Shown: positions 8,683-18,280 of the stretch, piece after piece | Layout: every line of letters starts with the position of its first letter | Position numbering within the stretch: the first letter of the stretch is position 1 | Source: Nitrospira sp. | GTDB lineage: Bacteria; Nitrospirota; Nitrospiria; Nitrospirales; Nitrospiraceae | DNA length: 64,000 bases | Direction of reading: 5' to 3' | Assembly (NCBI GenBank): GCA_018242725.1 | Contig: JAFEBI010000007.1 | Span: 1-64,000, forward strand | The notes under the pieces: generated by a model | What the model saw: the letters and a program-made list of their open reading frames with translations, nothing else | Told to the model about the DNA's origin: nothing | The model's database searches: none | Translations under genes and position numbers: made by a program

Positions 8683-10893
8683 ATGGCGGACAATAACGAA
8701 CTCGCGGTGGTGCTGAAGCTGGTGGCCGATCAGTTCAAGAGCGAGCTGCAATCGTCCCGCGGGGCCATCGGCCAGTTCAATGATTTCCTGAAGGACTGGC
8801 GCACGCAGCTCACGGCGGCGGGCACGGCGTTGTTTGCCGTGGCAAAAAGCACGGCCAATTATGGGGAAGAGGCGCTGAAGACCTCACAACGGATTGGTGC
8901 CACCGTTGAAACAACTACCGCGCTGCAGCATGCGGCGAACATGGCCGATGTGCCAATTGCCACGCTCGAGAAGGGGCTGAAGACGCTCGCGCAAGCGGCG
9001 GTGCAGGCCTCTTCTGGGAGTGGCGATGGGGCGCAGGTTTTTGCTCAGCTGGGGATCAGTGCGACGGACGCGGCGGGGAAGATGAAGCCGCTCGATCAGC
9101 TCTTCTTGGAGCTCCAAGACCGGCTGAACGGCACGCGCTCGCAAGCGGAGTTTCTTGACGCCGGGACGCGGACGCTGGGCAAGAGCTTTTTGGAGATGGT
9201 GCCGCTGATCCGACAAGGCTCGGAGGCGACGAAGGCCGCGATGGAAGATGGGAAGCGGCTCGGCGTGGTGCTCGGGCAAGAGGATGCTGAGGCCGCGAGT
9301 CGATTCAATGATGAGCTGAAACGTCTATCAGCGGCCTCACAGGGGCTCTCTCTTACTGTCGGGAAGCAGCTCATCCCGGCGATCACGGAGCTCTTGAAGG
9401 CCATGACCAATCTGACTTCAGGACCTGGTGGGAGCATGTTTAAACTTGAAGTGCAAGGGTGGGCGGCTGCCCTCACGTTATTCAATCATGCGATTCGAGA
9501 GACGACTGCGGAGATCGATGTCTTCTTTAAGAAAATGGGAAAGGACGATGCGGTTAAGAAATTCTGGAATGATGCCTTAGTTGAAGGCAGGAAGAAGCTC
9601 GATCGTCAAACCGATCTGCGGCTCCACCAGATTTTTCAGGATCAGCTGGGAAGAATGGGTGGACAGAAGTCCAGTGCTGAGACGGGGCGTGACGTCTCCA
9701 TGGGCATCACGGTGCCGACCACCAAACCGTTCGATCAGGCCAAGTATGCCAAGGATCTGATTGAAATCTGGAATGCCGGCACGCGCGCGCTGGAGATTCA
9801 AAACAAAGCGATTCGTGAGCAGTTGGATCTCATGTTCCGGCAGGAACAGCTCGCCGATGAGGTGCGTCAGGAACGCGATACGACAGAGCGTGAGATGGTT
9901 GCACGTGGGGTGGCCGATGCGGAACTGATGCTGCAGGCACAGGAGCAGGCACAGCAGCGGGAGCGGGCCGGGTTGGTGACGCTCGCGCAGGCCTGGATTG
10001 CGTACGATGAGCAGGTCGGGGCCTCAACGGAGCAGCGGTATACGCATCAGATGGACCTCTTGCGGGCGACGCTCGCGAAGGAGACGGGGCTCACGCAGGA
10101 TGAAGTAGGACGTCTGGTCATTGCCTGGCAGAACGATGATGAGCAGTTGTCGAGAGAGATTCTTGGCCGGACGGCCCTGACGGCGCAGGAGCGGGAGACG
10201 ATCGAGCGACAATCTCTCACACGCCTCGCGGCGCTGCATCAGGAATTCTCCGGGAGCATTTTCGAGGGATGGAAGCGCGGTCTTGAAAACTACGTGCGGA
10301 GTACCGATTCGGCCTTTGGGTTCGCGGCGCAGATGGCGCAGCGGACAGCGCAGTTCATGGAGCAGAATTTCCGGCAATTCTTCTTTGATGCGATGGACAA
10401 CAAAATCAAGTCGTTGAAGGATCTCTTCGCGAGCTTTGCGAATTTCGCCAAGCAGATGATCGCGCAGGTCCTGGCGCAGTTGGCCACGATGCTGGCGCTC
10501 AAGGCGGCCACGGGTGTTTTCGGCGGCGGCCTCGGTGGACTCTTCGGCGGATTCGGCGGCGGAGCACTGGGCGGCGGGGCGGATGCCGGTGGGCTCTTCG
10601 GCGGGCTGCAGTTTGCCTCCGGTGGGCCGGTGTTGGGCGCGGGCAATAGTGACACGGTCCGCGCGATGCTCACGCCGGGCGAGGGCGTATTGAACCGCCA
10701 GGGGATGCAGGCGCTGGCGCAGTTGAATACCGGCACGATGCCGTCGGCCAGAGAAGGGGATATTCACGTGAATATCTACAATCCTGGTCGGAGCGATCGA
10801 CCGACGGTGAATTACCGGCGGGAGCTAAAGGGCATGGTGATTGATATTTTGTATAACGATGCGGATCTGCGTCGAGGCTTTGCAGGAGCATAA
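8683..10893 (+). CDS. Tape measure protein
   Basis: At 736 aa this is the longest alpha-helical protein of the cluster and sits directly before the M/L/K/J-like genes, the place of lambda gpH. ATG at 8683 is chosen over GTG at 8680 because GGAGGT at 8671 is well spaced. The N-terminal half has tape-measure features (SRFNDELKRLSAASQGLS). Residues ~560-660 are hydrophobic then Gly-rich (repeats of GGLFGG), followed by FASGGPV and a DTVRAMLTPGEGVLNRQG motif frequent at tape-measure C-termini. It sets tail length and helps DNA entry. At ~1.5 A per residue it would suit a tail of roughly 110 nm. Confidence 0.9.
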   Translation: MADNNELAVVLKLVADQFKSELQSSRGAIGQFNDFLKDWRTQLTAAGTALFAVAKSTANYGEEALKTSQRIGATVETTTALQHAANMADVPIATLEKGLKTLAQAAVQASSGSGDGAQVFAQLGISATDAAGKMKPLDQLFLELQDRLNGTRSQAEFLDAGTRTLGKSFLEMVPLIRQGSEATKAAMEDGKRLGVVLGQEDAEAASRFNDELKRLSAASQGLSLTVGKQLIPAITELLKAMTNLTSGPGGSMFKLEVQGWAAALTLFNHAIRETTAEIDVFFKKMGKDDAVKKFWNDALVEGRKKLDRQTDLRLHQIFQDQLGRMGGQKSSAETGRDVSMGITVPTTKPFDQAKYAKDLIEIWNAGTRALEIQNKAIREQLDLMFRQEQLADEVRQERDTTEREMVARGVADAELMLQAQEQAQQRERAGLVTLAQAWIAYDEQVGASTEQRYTHQMDLLRATLAKETGLTQDEVGRLVIAWQNDDEQLSREILGRTALTAQERETIERQSLTRLAALHQEFSGSIFEGWKRGLENYVRSTDSAFGFAAQMAQRTAQFMEQNFRQFFFDAMDNKIKSLKDLFASFANFAKQMIAQVLAQLATMLALKAATGVFGGGLGGLFGGFGGGALGGGADAGGLFGGLQFASGGPVLGAGNSDTVRAMLTPGEGVLNRQGMQALAQLNTGTMPSAREGDIHVNIYNPGRSDRPTVNYRRELKGMVIDILYNDADLRRGFAGA

Positions 10894-11253
10894 ATGGCCG
10901 CTTATCCGACGATCCCGATTGATCTTGCAGGCTTTGTCGAACTCCCGCGCGCCTATGTGACGGTGCGCACGGAGTTCGAGTCCGGCTACGTGCAGACGCG
11001 GGCCAAGTCCACAACGGCGCCGAGACAATATCAATTCTCGCATCGCGGCTGCTCGGCGGCGGAGGTGGCGACCTGGGTCACATTCTGGGATGCGCGGAAG
11101 GGTGGCGCCGAGGCGTTTGATTTTACAGATCCGCGCACGGGTGGGGTGGTGTCGTGCCGGTTCAAGGCCGATGGGCCGCCGCCGATCTCGCCGATTGGGG
11201 GAGCCAATATCGGATTTACGATCGGGCCGATCTCGCTCGAGGAGGCGCTGTAA
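10894..11253 (+). CDS. Minor tail protein, lambda gpM-like / DUF2460-like
   Basis: The 119-aa protein starts right after the tape measure stop. It contains ETRAKSTT-like (VQTRAKSTTAPRQYQFSHRGCS) and WVTFWDARKGGAEAFDFTDP segments, a recognised signature of distal-tail proteins that link tape measure to the tip. It overlaps the next gene by TAATG. Assignment rests on motif and on the M-L-K-J order that follows. Confidence 0.8.
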   Translation: MAAYPTIPIDLAGFVELPRAYVTVRTEFESGYVQTRAKSTTAPRQYQFSHRGCSAAEVATWVTFWDARKGGAEAFDFTDPRTGGVVSCRFKADGPPPISPIGGANIGFTIGPISLEEAL

Positions 11254-11876
11254 TGCGCGTGCTCACCTCCCTGCTCACGCAGGCGAAGAATCAGTTATCG
11301 AGCCCGGCGGCCGTGATTCCGCTGCTCACGCTGGAAATCGATGCCACGACGACGCTGAGGCTGGCGGCGCATCCCACCACGGTGGTCTTTCGCGGAGACA
11401 CTTACGGCAGTATTGGGCTGGAGATCGATGAGGCCACGCAGGATGCAAAAGGCGGTCTCCATGACCTGTCGGTGTCGGTGTCGAACGTGACGCGCGAGGT
11501 CAGTGCGTATCTCGAGGTGCACGATCTGCGAGGCAAACGGGTAACGATCCAGTACGTCCAGAGCGCCAATCTGGCCGATGATGATGCGGTATTCGTGGAA
11601 GAGCGCTATGAGATCATGAGCGTCCATGTCAAGGGATCCACGTTTGTGATGTTTCGCTTGGGGCACGATCGTATCAGTCAACATCAGTTTCCAGCTGGGC
11701 GGTTTCTTCGAGATAGTTGCCGGTGGATCTACAAAAGCACGGAGTGCGGCTATACCGGGGCGATTCCCTCCTGCACCAAGGTGCTCGAGGGATTTCAAGG
11801 CTGCCGTGATCATCACAATGTGGCGCGGTTCGGGGCGTATCCGTTACTCACGCCCGTGCCGGGGAGGCAGTTGTGA
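11253..11876 (+). CDS. Minor tail protein L-like, Cys-rich tip protein
   Basis: Start at ATG 11253 overlaps the previous stop; upstream in-frame starts would run through the preceding gene. The 207-aa product carries four C-terminal cysteines (C156, C165, C174, C184) in the pattern CRWIYKSTECGYTG..CTKVLEGFQGC, followed by FGAYP. Lambda gpL has a comparable four-Cys region that binds an iron-sulfur cluster, so this protein may also hold one. It acts in the tail tip with the J-like protein. Stop overlaps the next start (ATGA-type). Confidence 0.88.
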   Translation: MRVLTSLLTQAKNQLSSPAAVIPLLTLEIDATTTLRLAAHPTTVVFRGDTYGSIGLEIDEATQDAKGGLHDLSVSVSNVTREVSAYLEVHDLRGKRVTIQYVQSANLADDDAVFVEERYEIMSVHVKGSTFVMFRLGHDRISQHQFPAGRFLRDSCRWIYKSTECGYTGAIPSCTKVLEGFQGCRDHHNVARFGAYPLLTPVPGRQL

Positions 11877-12259
11877 TCGAGCTCGTCCAAGATTTGCTGG
11901 GCACGCCCTATCGGCTCGGCGCGCGGTTGCCAGGAGCGGCGACGGATTGTTTTGGGTTGGTGGTGGAGTGCTGTCGGCGCATGGGCCGACCGATCCCGGA
12001 TCCCTACGTCTCCGCCGAGGTGCCGGTCGATGCGAAGCACTGGATCGCGGAGCGGTTGGCGGGATGGCGTGCTTGTGGCGGGCCGGTGGTCGGCGGCGTG
12101 GTTGAATTGCGCACGAACGAGCATCCGGCGCATGTGGGGTTTCTGGTGAGCGAGACGGAATTCTTGCACAGCATGCGCAAGACGGGGGCGGTGCTCTGTC
12201 GACTCGATCGCGAGCCCTGGTGCCATCGGATCGTGGGATTTTATGTCTATGGACACTGA
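11873..12259 (+). CDS. NlpC/P60-family tail peptidase, lambda gpK-like
   Basis: This 128-aa protein has the NlpC/P60 catalytic arrangement: C26 in ATDCFGLV, H87 in PAHVGF and H99 in the FLHS segment. Such tail-tip cysteine peptidases cleave cell-wall peptides or process tip proteins during assembly and entry. It lies between the L- and J-like genes as in lambda (although lambda gpK also has a JAMM domain, which is absent here). The start uses an ATGA overlap and the end overlaps the J-like gene by 17 bp. Confidence 0.88.
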   Translation: MIELVQDLLGTPYRLGARLPGAATDCFGLVVECCRRMGRPIPDPYVSAEVPVDAKHWIAERLAGWRACGGPVVGGVVELRTNEHPAHVGFLVSETEFLHSMRKTGAVLCRLDREPWCHRIVGFYVYGH

Positions 12260-15200
12260 GCGTGCCTGTTGCACGGTGACGCTGTTGCCGGATCCGCTCC
12301 AGCCGGAGCGGGATCGGCAGGCGCTACCCTGTGCTGTGGGGCAATGGCTCTCGGAAGTGGCGGCGGATCGCTGCGCGGTGGGCGAATGGGTGGCGGTCGA
12401 CGGTGGGCGCGTGCTGCCTCGCGACGAGTGGGACCAGCATCTCCTGGTGCCTGGATCTGAGATCCTCCTCTATCCGCGCGTGACGGACAGCACCGTCGTC
12501 AAGGTGGTGACCGGCATCGTCTTCGCGCCGTTGGGCGTCTATTGGGCCTTGCGAGCCGCAGGCATGCCGAGCTGGGCTTCTGGGCTTGTGGCCGGCAGCC
12601 CGATCGGGATGTCGCTGTTTCAGTCGATTGAAAATATTGTGTCGGGCAAACCCTCTCCAGCCAATGTACCGCGCGCCGGTAGCGCGCTGGAATCGTCGCC
12701 GACCTATGGATTCTCCGGTATCCAAAACACGACCAGGATCGGAGCGCCGATTCCGGTGGTGTATGGACGGCATCGCGTCGGCGGACAGATCATCAACTCC
12801 TTTGTCGAGACACGCGACGATAACGATGTGCTGCATATGCTGCTGGCCCTTTCAGAAGGAGAGGTCTTGAGTATCTCCGAGGTCGAGATCAACGGGCAGC
12901 CGCTCTCTAACTATACCGGCGTGTCGTATGACGCGCGGGCCGGCACCAACAGTCAAAGTGCGATTGGATTATTCGGCGACAAGTCGGCGACGACGTACAG
13001 CGCCGAAGGGCAGCTGACGACCGCTACGATTACGTACACGACGCAAGCTGACAATATCACGGGGTTTATCGTCCATTTCCTATTTCCGGGAGGCCTGTTC
13101 AGTCTGAATACGTCCGGCGTGCTGGGCCAGGCCGGGGTGACGATCCAACTGGACTATAAACTGCACAGCTCCGGCACGTGGACGACCGGCATCACGCGCA
13201 CCATTGTCGACAGCAAGCGCGCGGCGTTGCGCCGAGAGATACGGATCGACGGAGAGGTGCCGGGGCAATACGATATTCGAGTCAGCCGGACGACGACGGA
13301 GTCCACGAGTACCACAAAGGTGGACGCGGTGCTCCGGTCGGCGGTGACCGAGTTGGTCAACGACGGCTACACCTATCCTAATACAGCCGTCATGTCGTTG
13401 GAAGCGCTGGCGACGAATCAGTTGAGCGGAGGCATTCCGCGAGTGACGGCGCTGGTGTATGGGGTGAAGGTTCGGCAATTCACGGCTTTGTTGACCTATG
13501 CGGTCGGATGGACGCAAAGCCCGGCCTGGATTGCCTTCGACATCCTGACGAATCCGCGCTATGGCCATGGCCAATTTACCTGGCGCGTGCTCCAGAACGG
13601 CACAGGACTGAATGTCACGAACGGCTCGACGGCGTTTACGAACACCGGCACCGCATGGACGGCGGCGACGCTGCGGCGGGGCGATGTGCTGCATGATCCA
13701 GTGGGCCAGGCTGTGGGGATCGTGAAGACCATCAATTATGGCGCGCAGAGTGGGACCTTCCAGCAAGCGTGGGGTGGGCCGTCGGCGACGAATCGGGCCT
13801 ATGAGGTGCGGTCAAACGATCTCGATATCCCGAGCTTTGTGCAGTGGGATGCGTTCTGTCAGACGATGGTCCCTAACGGCAACGGTGCGATGGAGCCACG
13901 CGCGCGCTGCAACCTCGTGCTCGATGCCGAGCAGGAGGACGTCTGGTCGGTGGTGATGCGGGTCTGCGGGGTAGGGCAAGCCTCGGCAATCAAGATCGGG
14001 ACATATATCAGGATCAAGGTGGAGACGGTCGCGACGCCGGTGCAACTGTTCACGATGGCGAATATCAAGCCTGAATCGTTCGAAGAGGTCTTTCTCTCGC
14101 TGAAAGATCGCTCCAATATTTTCGAGGTGCAGTTTCTGGACGAGACGAACAGCTATCAGCAGGACGTAGTGGTGCTCGAGGATCCGCTGATCTTCACCAA
14201 TTCGGAGCAGCCGCGACGCAAGACGATCGAGGTCTACGGCATCACGCGCCGCTCGCAGGCGCAGCGGGTGGCACGATTCAATCAGCGCGTGAATCGGTTG
14301 ATGACCCGCACGATTACATTTGAGGTCGGACTCGACGCCGTGGCCTGTGAGCCAGGCGACGTCATCCGGTTTCAACACGACATTCCGCAGTGGGGATTCG
14401 GTGGCCGGGCGGCAGCCGGTTCGAGCAGCACGACGATCGTGTTGGATCGAGCGGTGACCATTGTGGCCGGGAAATCCTACGAGGTGCTGATCCGGTATCA
14501 GAATGATGTGGTGGACACGAGGACGGTGGCGACCGGCCCCGGAACGGTGACCACGCTGACGATCGCCGGGTTTTTTTCGCAGACACCGGCTCAGGGCGAT
14601 GTGTGGGCGTTCGGCGAGACGCGAATCAGTACAAAGCCGTTTCGGATGATCACGGTCGAACGCACACAAGATCTGGATGTCAGGATCACGGCGGTGGAAT
14701 ACAGCGACGCGGTCTATGACGAGACGGGGCTCACGATACCCAATCCGGTGCAGTACAGCTCGCTGGGCGATCTGCTGGGTCCGCCGGGACAAGTCAAGCA
14801 CCTGACGATGCTCGCGCAGGACGGCGCGATTCAAAATGTGTGGGTGTCGTGGGCTCCTCCGGGCTCGGGGAATTTTCACCATGCGAATGTGTACCGGATC
14901 GACAGTGGGAAAGTGCTGCTGGGCTCATCGACGAACGGATCGTTTGCGATCAGTTCCGTCAAGAGCGGCACACTGGTGACTGTGAAGGTGACGGCGGTGT
15001 CGGGGGTGGGCGTAGAGAGCGATTATGTCTCGGCGCCGACGGCCTCGCTGGTGGCGATCGATCAAAATCCGCCGGATGTGCCGACGCTGGTGCTGGAGGG
15101 GGATCGGCTGCGGTGGAACTATCCCAATCCGCCTATCGACCTCGCCGGATTCTTGGTGCGCTTTCGACCGGGCACGTCCTCGAATTGGGCGACGGCCACA

Positions 15201-16079
15201 CCGGCGCACGACAATCTCGTGCTCACCACGGACCTACAGATTTTTCGGCGCTCCGGCGTGCAGACCTTTCTGGTCAAAGCAGTCGATCAGATGGGCAATG
15301 AAAGCGTAAATGCCAAGCCGTTGACGGTCGATTTCGGACTCCGCGAGGTGGACAACATCATTCACAACACGAACCATCGGACGCAAGGCTGGCCGGGGAC
15401 AGTTACGAACGCGAGCGTCATTTCCGGGGATCTCCGCGCGACCGCCAGCGCGCTGATGTGGACGATGGACTCGGCAGGCATGTGGGGGAGTAATCCAGCG
15501 GCGTTGATGTGGACGGCTGCCTACACTCAGATGCGCTACGAGCTGGAGGTGATTCCGACGGATGATGAAGCGGACGGCACCTTAAAACTGCCGATGACGA
15601 TGGCCGGAGAATGGTCGATTGAATATCAGAGTGAGTCCAGCCGGCTGATGTGGCAGACCGATAGCAGCCGACCGATGTGGGGAGTGGATGCTTCCCTGAT
15701 GTGGGATGCGCTGGGCGACTATACGCAATGGCCTGGCTTGCTCGACCACCTGCGGCAGCAGCGCTATGCCGTGCGCATCACGGGGCATGCCGGGGTGGTG
15801 CAAGCCATTCTGCAAGAGCTGTCGGTGGTGATCGATGTGCCCGACAAGATCACCACGCTGGAGGATGTCGTGATCGCCTCGGGAGGGACGCGACTGACGG
15901 TCCCGGGCACGCCGAGAAAGATCGTCTCGGTCCGGGTGGCGATCGAAGACGACGGAGGCTCGGCGGCGTACGCGAAGGTGATGGATAAAGACGCCGTACT
16001 TGGGCCACTGATCAAGGTGTTTACTTCATCGGATGCGGCGACGAGCGGGATGGTGGACGCGGTGATTCACTGGTATTAG
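12243..16079 (+). CDS. Tail tip / host-specificity protein, lambda gpJ-like
   Basis: This 1278-aa protein follows the K-like peptidase and fits lambda J in size and position. The N-terminal third includes the GSALESSPTYGFSGIQNT and IPVVYGRHRVGGQ segments typical of this family; fibronectin type III-like sequence begins near residue 846 (PPGQVKHLTML..NVWVSWAPP). It forms the tip that contacts the host receptor. Odd: residues ~1080-1155 contain many Met-Trp pairs (ALMWTMD, GMWGSN, LMWTAA, LMWQTD, PMWGVD, LMWDAL), a local repeat I cannot explain. ATG at 12249 is an alternative start. Confidence 0.9.
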   Translation: MSMDTERACCTVTLLPDPLQPERDRQALPCAVGQWLSEVAADRCAVGEWVAVDGGRVLPRDEWDQHLLVPGSEILLYPRVTDSTVVKVVTGIVFAPLGVYWALRAAGMPSWASGLVAGSPIGMSLFQSIENIVSGKPSPANVPRAGSALESSPTYGFSGIQNTTRIGAPIPVVYGRHRVGGQIINSFVETRDDNDVLHMLLALSEGEVLSISEVEINGQPLSNYTGVSYDARAGTNSQSAIGLFGDKSATTYSAEGQLTTATITYTTQADNITGFIVHFLFPGGLFSLNTSGVLGQAGVTIQLDYKLHSSGTWTTGITRTIVDSKRAALRREIRIDGEVPGQYDIRVSRTTTESTSTTKVDAVLRSAVTELVNDGYTYPNTAVMSLEALATNQLSGGIPRVTALVYGVKVRQFTALLTYAVGWTQSPAWIAFDILTNPRYGHGQFTWRVLQNGTGLNVTNGSTAFTNTGTAWTAATLRRGDVLHDPVGQAVGIVKTINYGAQSGTFQQAWGGPSATNRAYEVRSNDLDIPSFVQWDAFCQTMVPNGNGAMEPRARCNLVLDAEQEDVWSVVMRVCGVGQASAIKIGTYIRIKVETVATPVQLFTMANIKPESFEEVFLSLKDRSNIFEVQFLDETNSYQQDVVVLEDPLIFTNSEQPRRKTIEVYGITRRSQAQRVARFNQRVNRLMTRTITFEVGLDAVACEPGDVIRFQHDIPQWGFGGRAAAGSSSTTIVLDRAVTIVAGKSYEVLIRYQNDVVDTRTVATGPGTVTTLTIAGFFSQTPAQGDVWAFGETRISTKPFRMITVERTQDLDVRITAVEYSDAVYDETGLTIPNPVQYSSLGDLLGPPGQVKHLTMLAQDGAIQNVWVSWAPPGSGNFHHANVYRIDSGKVLLGSSTNGSFAISSVKSGTLVTVKVTAVSGVGVESDYVSAPTASLVAIDQNPPDVPTLVLEGDRLRWNYPNPPIDLAGFLVRFRPGTSSNWATATPAHDNLVLTTDLQIFRRSGVQTFLVKAVDQMGNESVNAKPLTVDFGLREVDNIIHNTNHRTQGWPGTVTNASVISGDLRATASALMWTMDSAGMWGSNPAALMWTAAYTQMRYELEVIPTDDEADGTLKLPMTMAGEWSIEYQSESSRLMWQTDSSRPMWGVDASLMWDALGDYTQWPGLLDHLRQQRYAVRITGHAGVVQAILQELSVVIDVPDKITTLEDVVIASGGTRLTVPGTPRKIVSVRVAIEDDGGSAAYAKVMDKDAVLGPLIKVFTSSDAATSGMVDAVIHWY

Positions 16080-16088
16080 GAGGACACG

Positions 16089-17129
16089 ATGGCGACGTTA
16101 CCGGCACTGAATTATGCAACCGATAGTGCGAGGACCGAAGGCGAATTTAAGGCGGCGTTCGAGGCCCTGCTGGCCGGCGTGAAGCAGATCCCAGGCGCGG
16201 CGGCCCCAGAGTTGGCGCTCACGATCTCCGGTGGCGCGATTACGCCTCCGGGCAGCGGCGGGATTCTGGTGGTGGATACCGAGGCGGCTGCCTCCACGGA
16301 CGATCTCACGAATATCGTGATGACGAACTATCCGGACAACGCCACGATCCTCGTGCGCAATGCGAATGCGTCCCGATCGGTGGTGCTCCGGCATGCCAGT
16401 ACCGGCAGCGGACAGATGTTCCTCGAGCGCGGTGCCCGCATGGTGCTGGACGATACGCTGAAATACATCCTCCTAGCACGGCGCGGCAACGATCTCTACG
16501 AGGTCTGCCGCGGGCCGCAGGTGCCCTCGATGCTGACGGTGGCAAAATCGTCGAACTTTACGATCACGGCGGCGGACCACGGCAAAGTGTTTCTCTGCAC
16601 CGGGAACATTACGGTGAATTTTGACCCAGCGGCCAACATCGGCAACGGGTTTGTCTGCGGCGTGGTCAATGTCGAGACGACGCTGCTCAATGTGACGACG
16701 CTCAGACCGAACGGATTTGAGACGATCGACGGCGTGACGCAGTTTGATCTGCCGCTGAAGAACGGGACGCAGATCGTGTGCAATGGATCGGCGTTCTACA
16801 GCACGACCGGCTTTCTGATGCCGAAGCTGAAGACGGCTACCTTTGGGGCGACGCTGTCCGTCGATCCGAACCAGGGTGAATACTTCGAAGTGTCGACGCT
16901 GACCGGCAACGTCACGACCTTCAATCTCAATACGAGCTTCAATGGGCGGCGGGTCAAAATCCGCTTCGCGCAAGATGCGACCGGAGGCCGCACCGTGGCG
17001 GCGCCGTCCGGTGCAAAAATCGCGGGCAGTCTTGCGACCACGGCCCTCCAGGTCTCGCATCTCGATTTGATCTATGTGGGCGGTGGAGTCAATCGCTGGG
17101 AAGGGGCCTGGACGCAGATTCCGTTGTGA
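16089..17129 (+). CDS. Phage appendage or fibre protein, 346 aa
   Basis: ATG at 16089 is preceded by AGGAGG. The protein begins MATLPALNYATDSARTEGEFKA in two parts of a helix-like N-terminus that may attach to the tail, followed by Thr/Gly/Val-rich beta sequence with no enzymatic motif. Its place right after the J-like gene is that of side-fibre or appendage genes. Repeated phrases (VFLCTGNITVNF, VSTLTGNVTTFNL) point to duplicated beta domains. Confidence 0.7.
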   Translation: MATLPALNYATDSARTEGEFKAAFEALLAGVKQIPGAAAPELALTISGGAITPPGSGGILVVDTEAAASTDDLTNIVMTNYPDNATILVRNANASRSVVLRHASTGSGQMFLERGARMVLDDTLKYILLARRGNDLYEVCRGPQVPSMLTVAKSSNFTITAADHGKVFLCTGNITVNFDPAANIGNGFVCGVVNVETTLLNVTTLRPNGFETIDGVTQFDLPLKNGTQIVCNGSAFYSTTGFLMPKLKTATFGATLSVDPNQGEYFEVSTLTGNVTTFNLNTSFNGRRVKIRFAQDATGGRTVAAPSGAKIAGSLATTALQVSHLDLIYVGGGVNRWEGAWTQIPL

Positions 17130-17135
17130 GGTGGC

Positions 17136-17633
17136 ATGATGAAATCCATCGATGAGCTTGATCTTGATCCCATCATGCGGAGTCGGGCGGAGGAGTTGCT
17201 GGCGCGATGTCCGTGGGTGATCTATACGAGCGGGCGGCGGGATGTGGCGGCGCAGGCGCGTGCGATGGCGCAGAACCATCTCGCCGATCCGCAGACCTAT
17301 CTGACAAAAACCTACCAGTACGGCAAGGTGTTTCTCGCGGCGATTGTGGAGCTGGCACCGGTGGATCAACGGTCGGTCGAGAAAGTCGCGCAGACGATTC
17401 GTGCGGTTATCCAGGAGCAGCCGGACGCGCTGGTCTGGAAACATCGGGATGGGACCTGTGTGGATCTGCAACCGCTTGAGGATGCGTTCGGAGATCCAAC
17501 GGTGAAAGGGCAAGATGTCATGCGGTTCATTCAGAATTGTCCCGACACGGTGCGCTTCATCATGCGAGAAGGCGGCTTGCGGCGCTGGCACTGGGAGTGC
17601 CGGAAGGCACCGGCGACGACGGCGGAGATCTGA
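17136..17633 (+). CDS. Putative endolysin, M15 peptidase-like
   Basis: The 165-aa protein contains VIYTSGRRDVAAQARAMAQN near the N-terminus, then H103 in WKHRDGTCVDLQP with D110, and H152 in GGLRRWHWEC. This His-x6-Asp ... Trp-His layout matches zinc D-Ala-D-Ala carboxypeptidase-type (M15) phage lysins as I know them. It would cleave peptidoglycan stem peptides at lysis. It opens the lysis cassette after the fibre gene and overlaps the next ORF by TGATG. The metal-site assignment is by analogy. Confidence 0.7.
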   Translation: MMKSIDELDLDPIMRSRAEELLARCPWVIYTSGRRDVAAQARAMAQNHLADPQTYLTKTYQYGKVFLAAIVELAPVDQRSVEKVAQTIRAVIQEQPDALVWKHRDGTCVDLQPLEDAFGDPTVKGQDVMRFIQNCPDTVRFIMREGGLRRWHWECRKAPATTAEI

Positions 17634-17785
17634 TGAGCTGCGAGCGACTGGCGGGAGAGTGGGTGAAGGGGTATGTCGGCGATCGGCTCTATCAATGTGT
17701 ACGGTGCGGGCAGCAGGGCTTCACGCACGATCAGAAATACCAGCATGACGTGTTTGAGTGTACCAAAAGGAGGACGGCGGGATGA
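17633..17785 (+). CDS. Small phage zinc-ribbon-like protein, 50 aa
   Basis: ATG at 17633 overlaps the endolysin stop. The 50-residue product has CVRCGQQGFTHDQKYQHDVFEC in two parts (CVRCGQQGF and HDQKYQHDVFEC), with a CxxC pair and later His/Cys that could bind zinc. Tight coupling on both sides supports translation. No function can be assigned. Confidence 0.6.
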   Translation: MSCERLAGEWVKGYVGDRLYQCVRCGQQGFTHDQKYQHDVFECTKRRTAG

Positions 17786-18042
17786 CTATTCCGGTTGAAT
17801 TTATTGCGCTGTTTCTCAGTGTTGCGCTCACGCTGTCCGGATGGGTCATCAAATATATGCTGTCCGCCGTCGCATCCATGAATGCGGCGCTCAAAGTGAT
17901 GACCGAGCACCTGGCCACCATGAACGGCCGGATGGGCAAGATGGAAACCTGGCAGGTGATGCACGAGCGCAATGATGATGAACGCTATGACCAGATCGAG
18001 AAAACCACAGATGCGTTGTGGAATAGAGTGCACAGTCGATAA
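17782..18042 (+). CDS. Membrane-anchored coiled-coil protein of lysis cassette, 86 aa
   Basis: Start ATG 17782 overlaps the preceding stop and follows AGGAGG. Residues ~5-30 form one membrane helix (FIALFLSVALTLSGWVIKYML), followed by a charged helical tail with heptad-like spacing (MTEHLATMNGRMGKMETWQ...DQIEKTTDALW). That is the layout of an inner-membrane spanin (Rz-like) or an N-anchored holin accessory. The downstream lipoprotein makes an i-spanin reading attractive, but this is inferred. Confidence 0.6.
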   Translation: MTIPVEFIALFLSVALTLSGWVIKYMLSAVASMNAALKVMTEHLATMNGRMGKMETWQVMHERNDDERYDQIEKTTDALWNRVHSR

Positions 18043-18058
18043 ACCAAAGGAGTCCGCT

Positions 18059-18280
18059 ATGTCATTCTTAGGATCAAGTCCGATTACCTCAATCATGGGC
18101 TATCTCACCATCGTCTTGACGGTGGCTCAACAGGTCTTCACCGAGCAGGGTATGCCGCATGATACCGGCGGATGGATTCGACTCGTAGGGGGCATTATCC
18201 TCGGGGTGGGCTTGCGCTTCTCGAAAGACGCCAACATCAGCAACGCGCCTGTTCCGGCCCCTGCGGCAAAGGTCGAGTGA
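18059..18280 (+). CDS. Putative holin, 73 aa
   Basis: ATG at 18059 follows AAAGGAG. The short protein has two hydrophobic segments (IMGYLTIVLTVAQQVF and LVGGIILGVGLRF) and ends in a polar tail with FSKDANISNAP. Small two-segment membrane proteins beside the endolysin are usually holins, which permeabilise the inner membrane. Overlaps the next start by TGATG. Confidence 0.6.
   Translation: MSFLGSSPITSIMGYLTIVLTVAQQVFTEQGMPHDTGGWIRLVGGIILGVGLRFSKDANISNAPVPAPAAKVE

Noticed and set aside
13812..14882. 356-codon - strand frame opposite the J-like gene
   Set aside because: The sense strand encodes a well-supported tail-tip protein; the antisense product is Arg/His/Asp-rich with no domain.
16473..17591. 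372-codon open frame on the - strand opposite the fibre and endolysin genes
   Set aside because: It lies fully antisense to two genes with good ribosome sites and normal proteins, and its Arg/His-rich product is typical of a GC-rich shadow frame.
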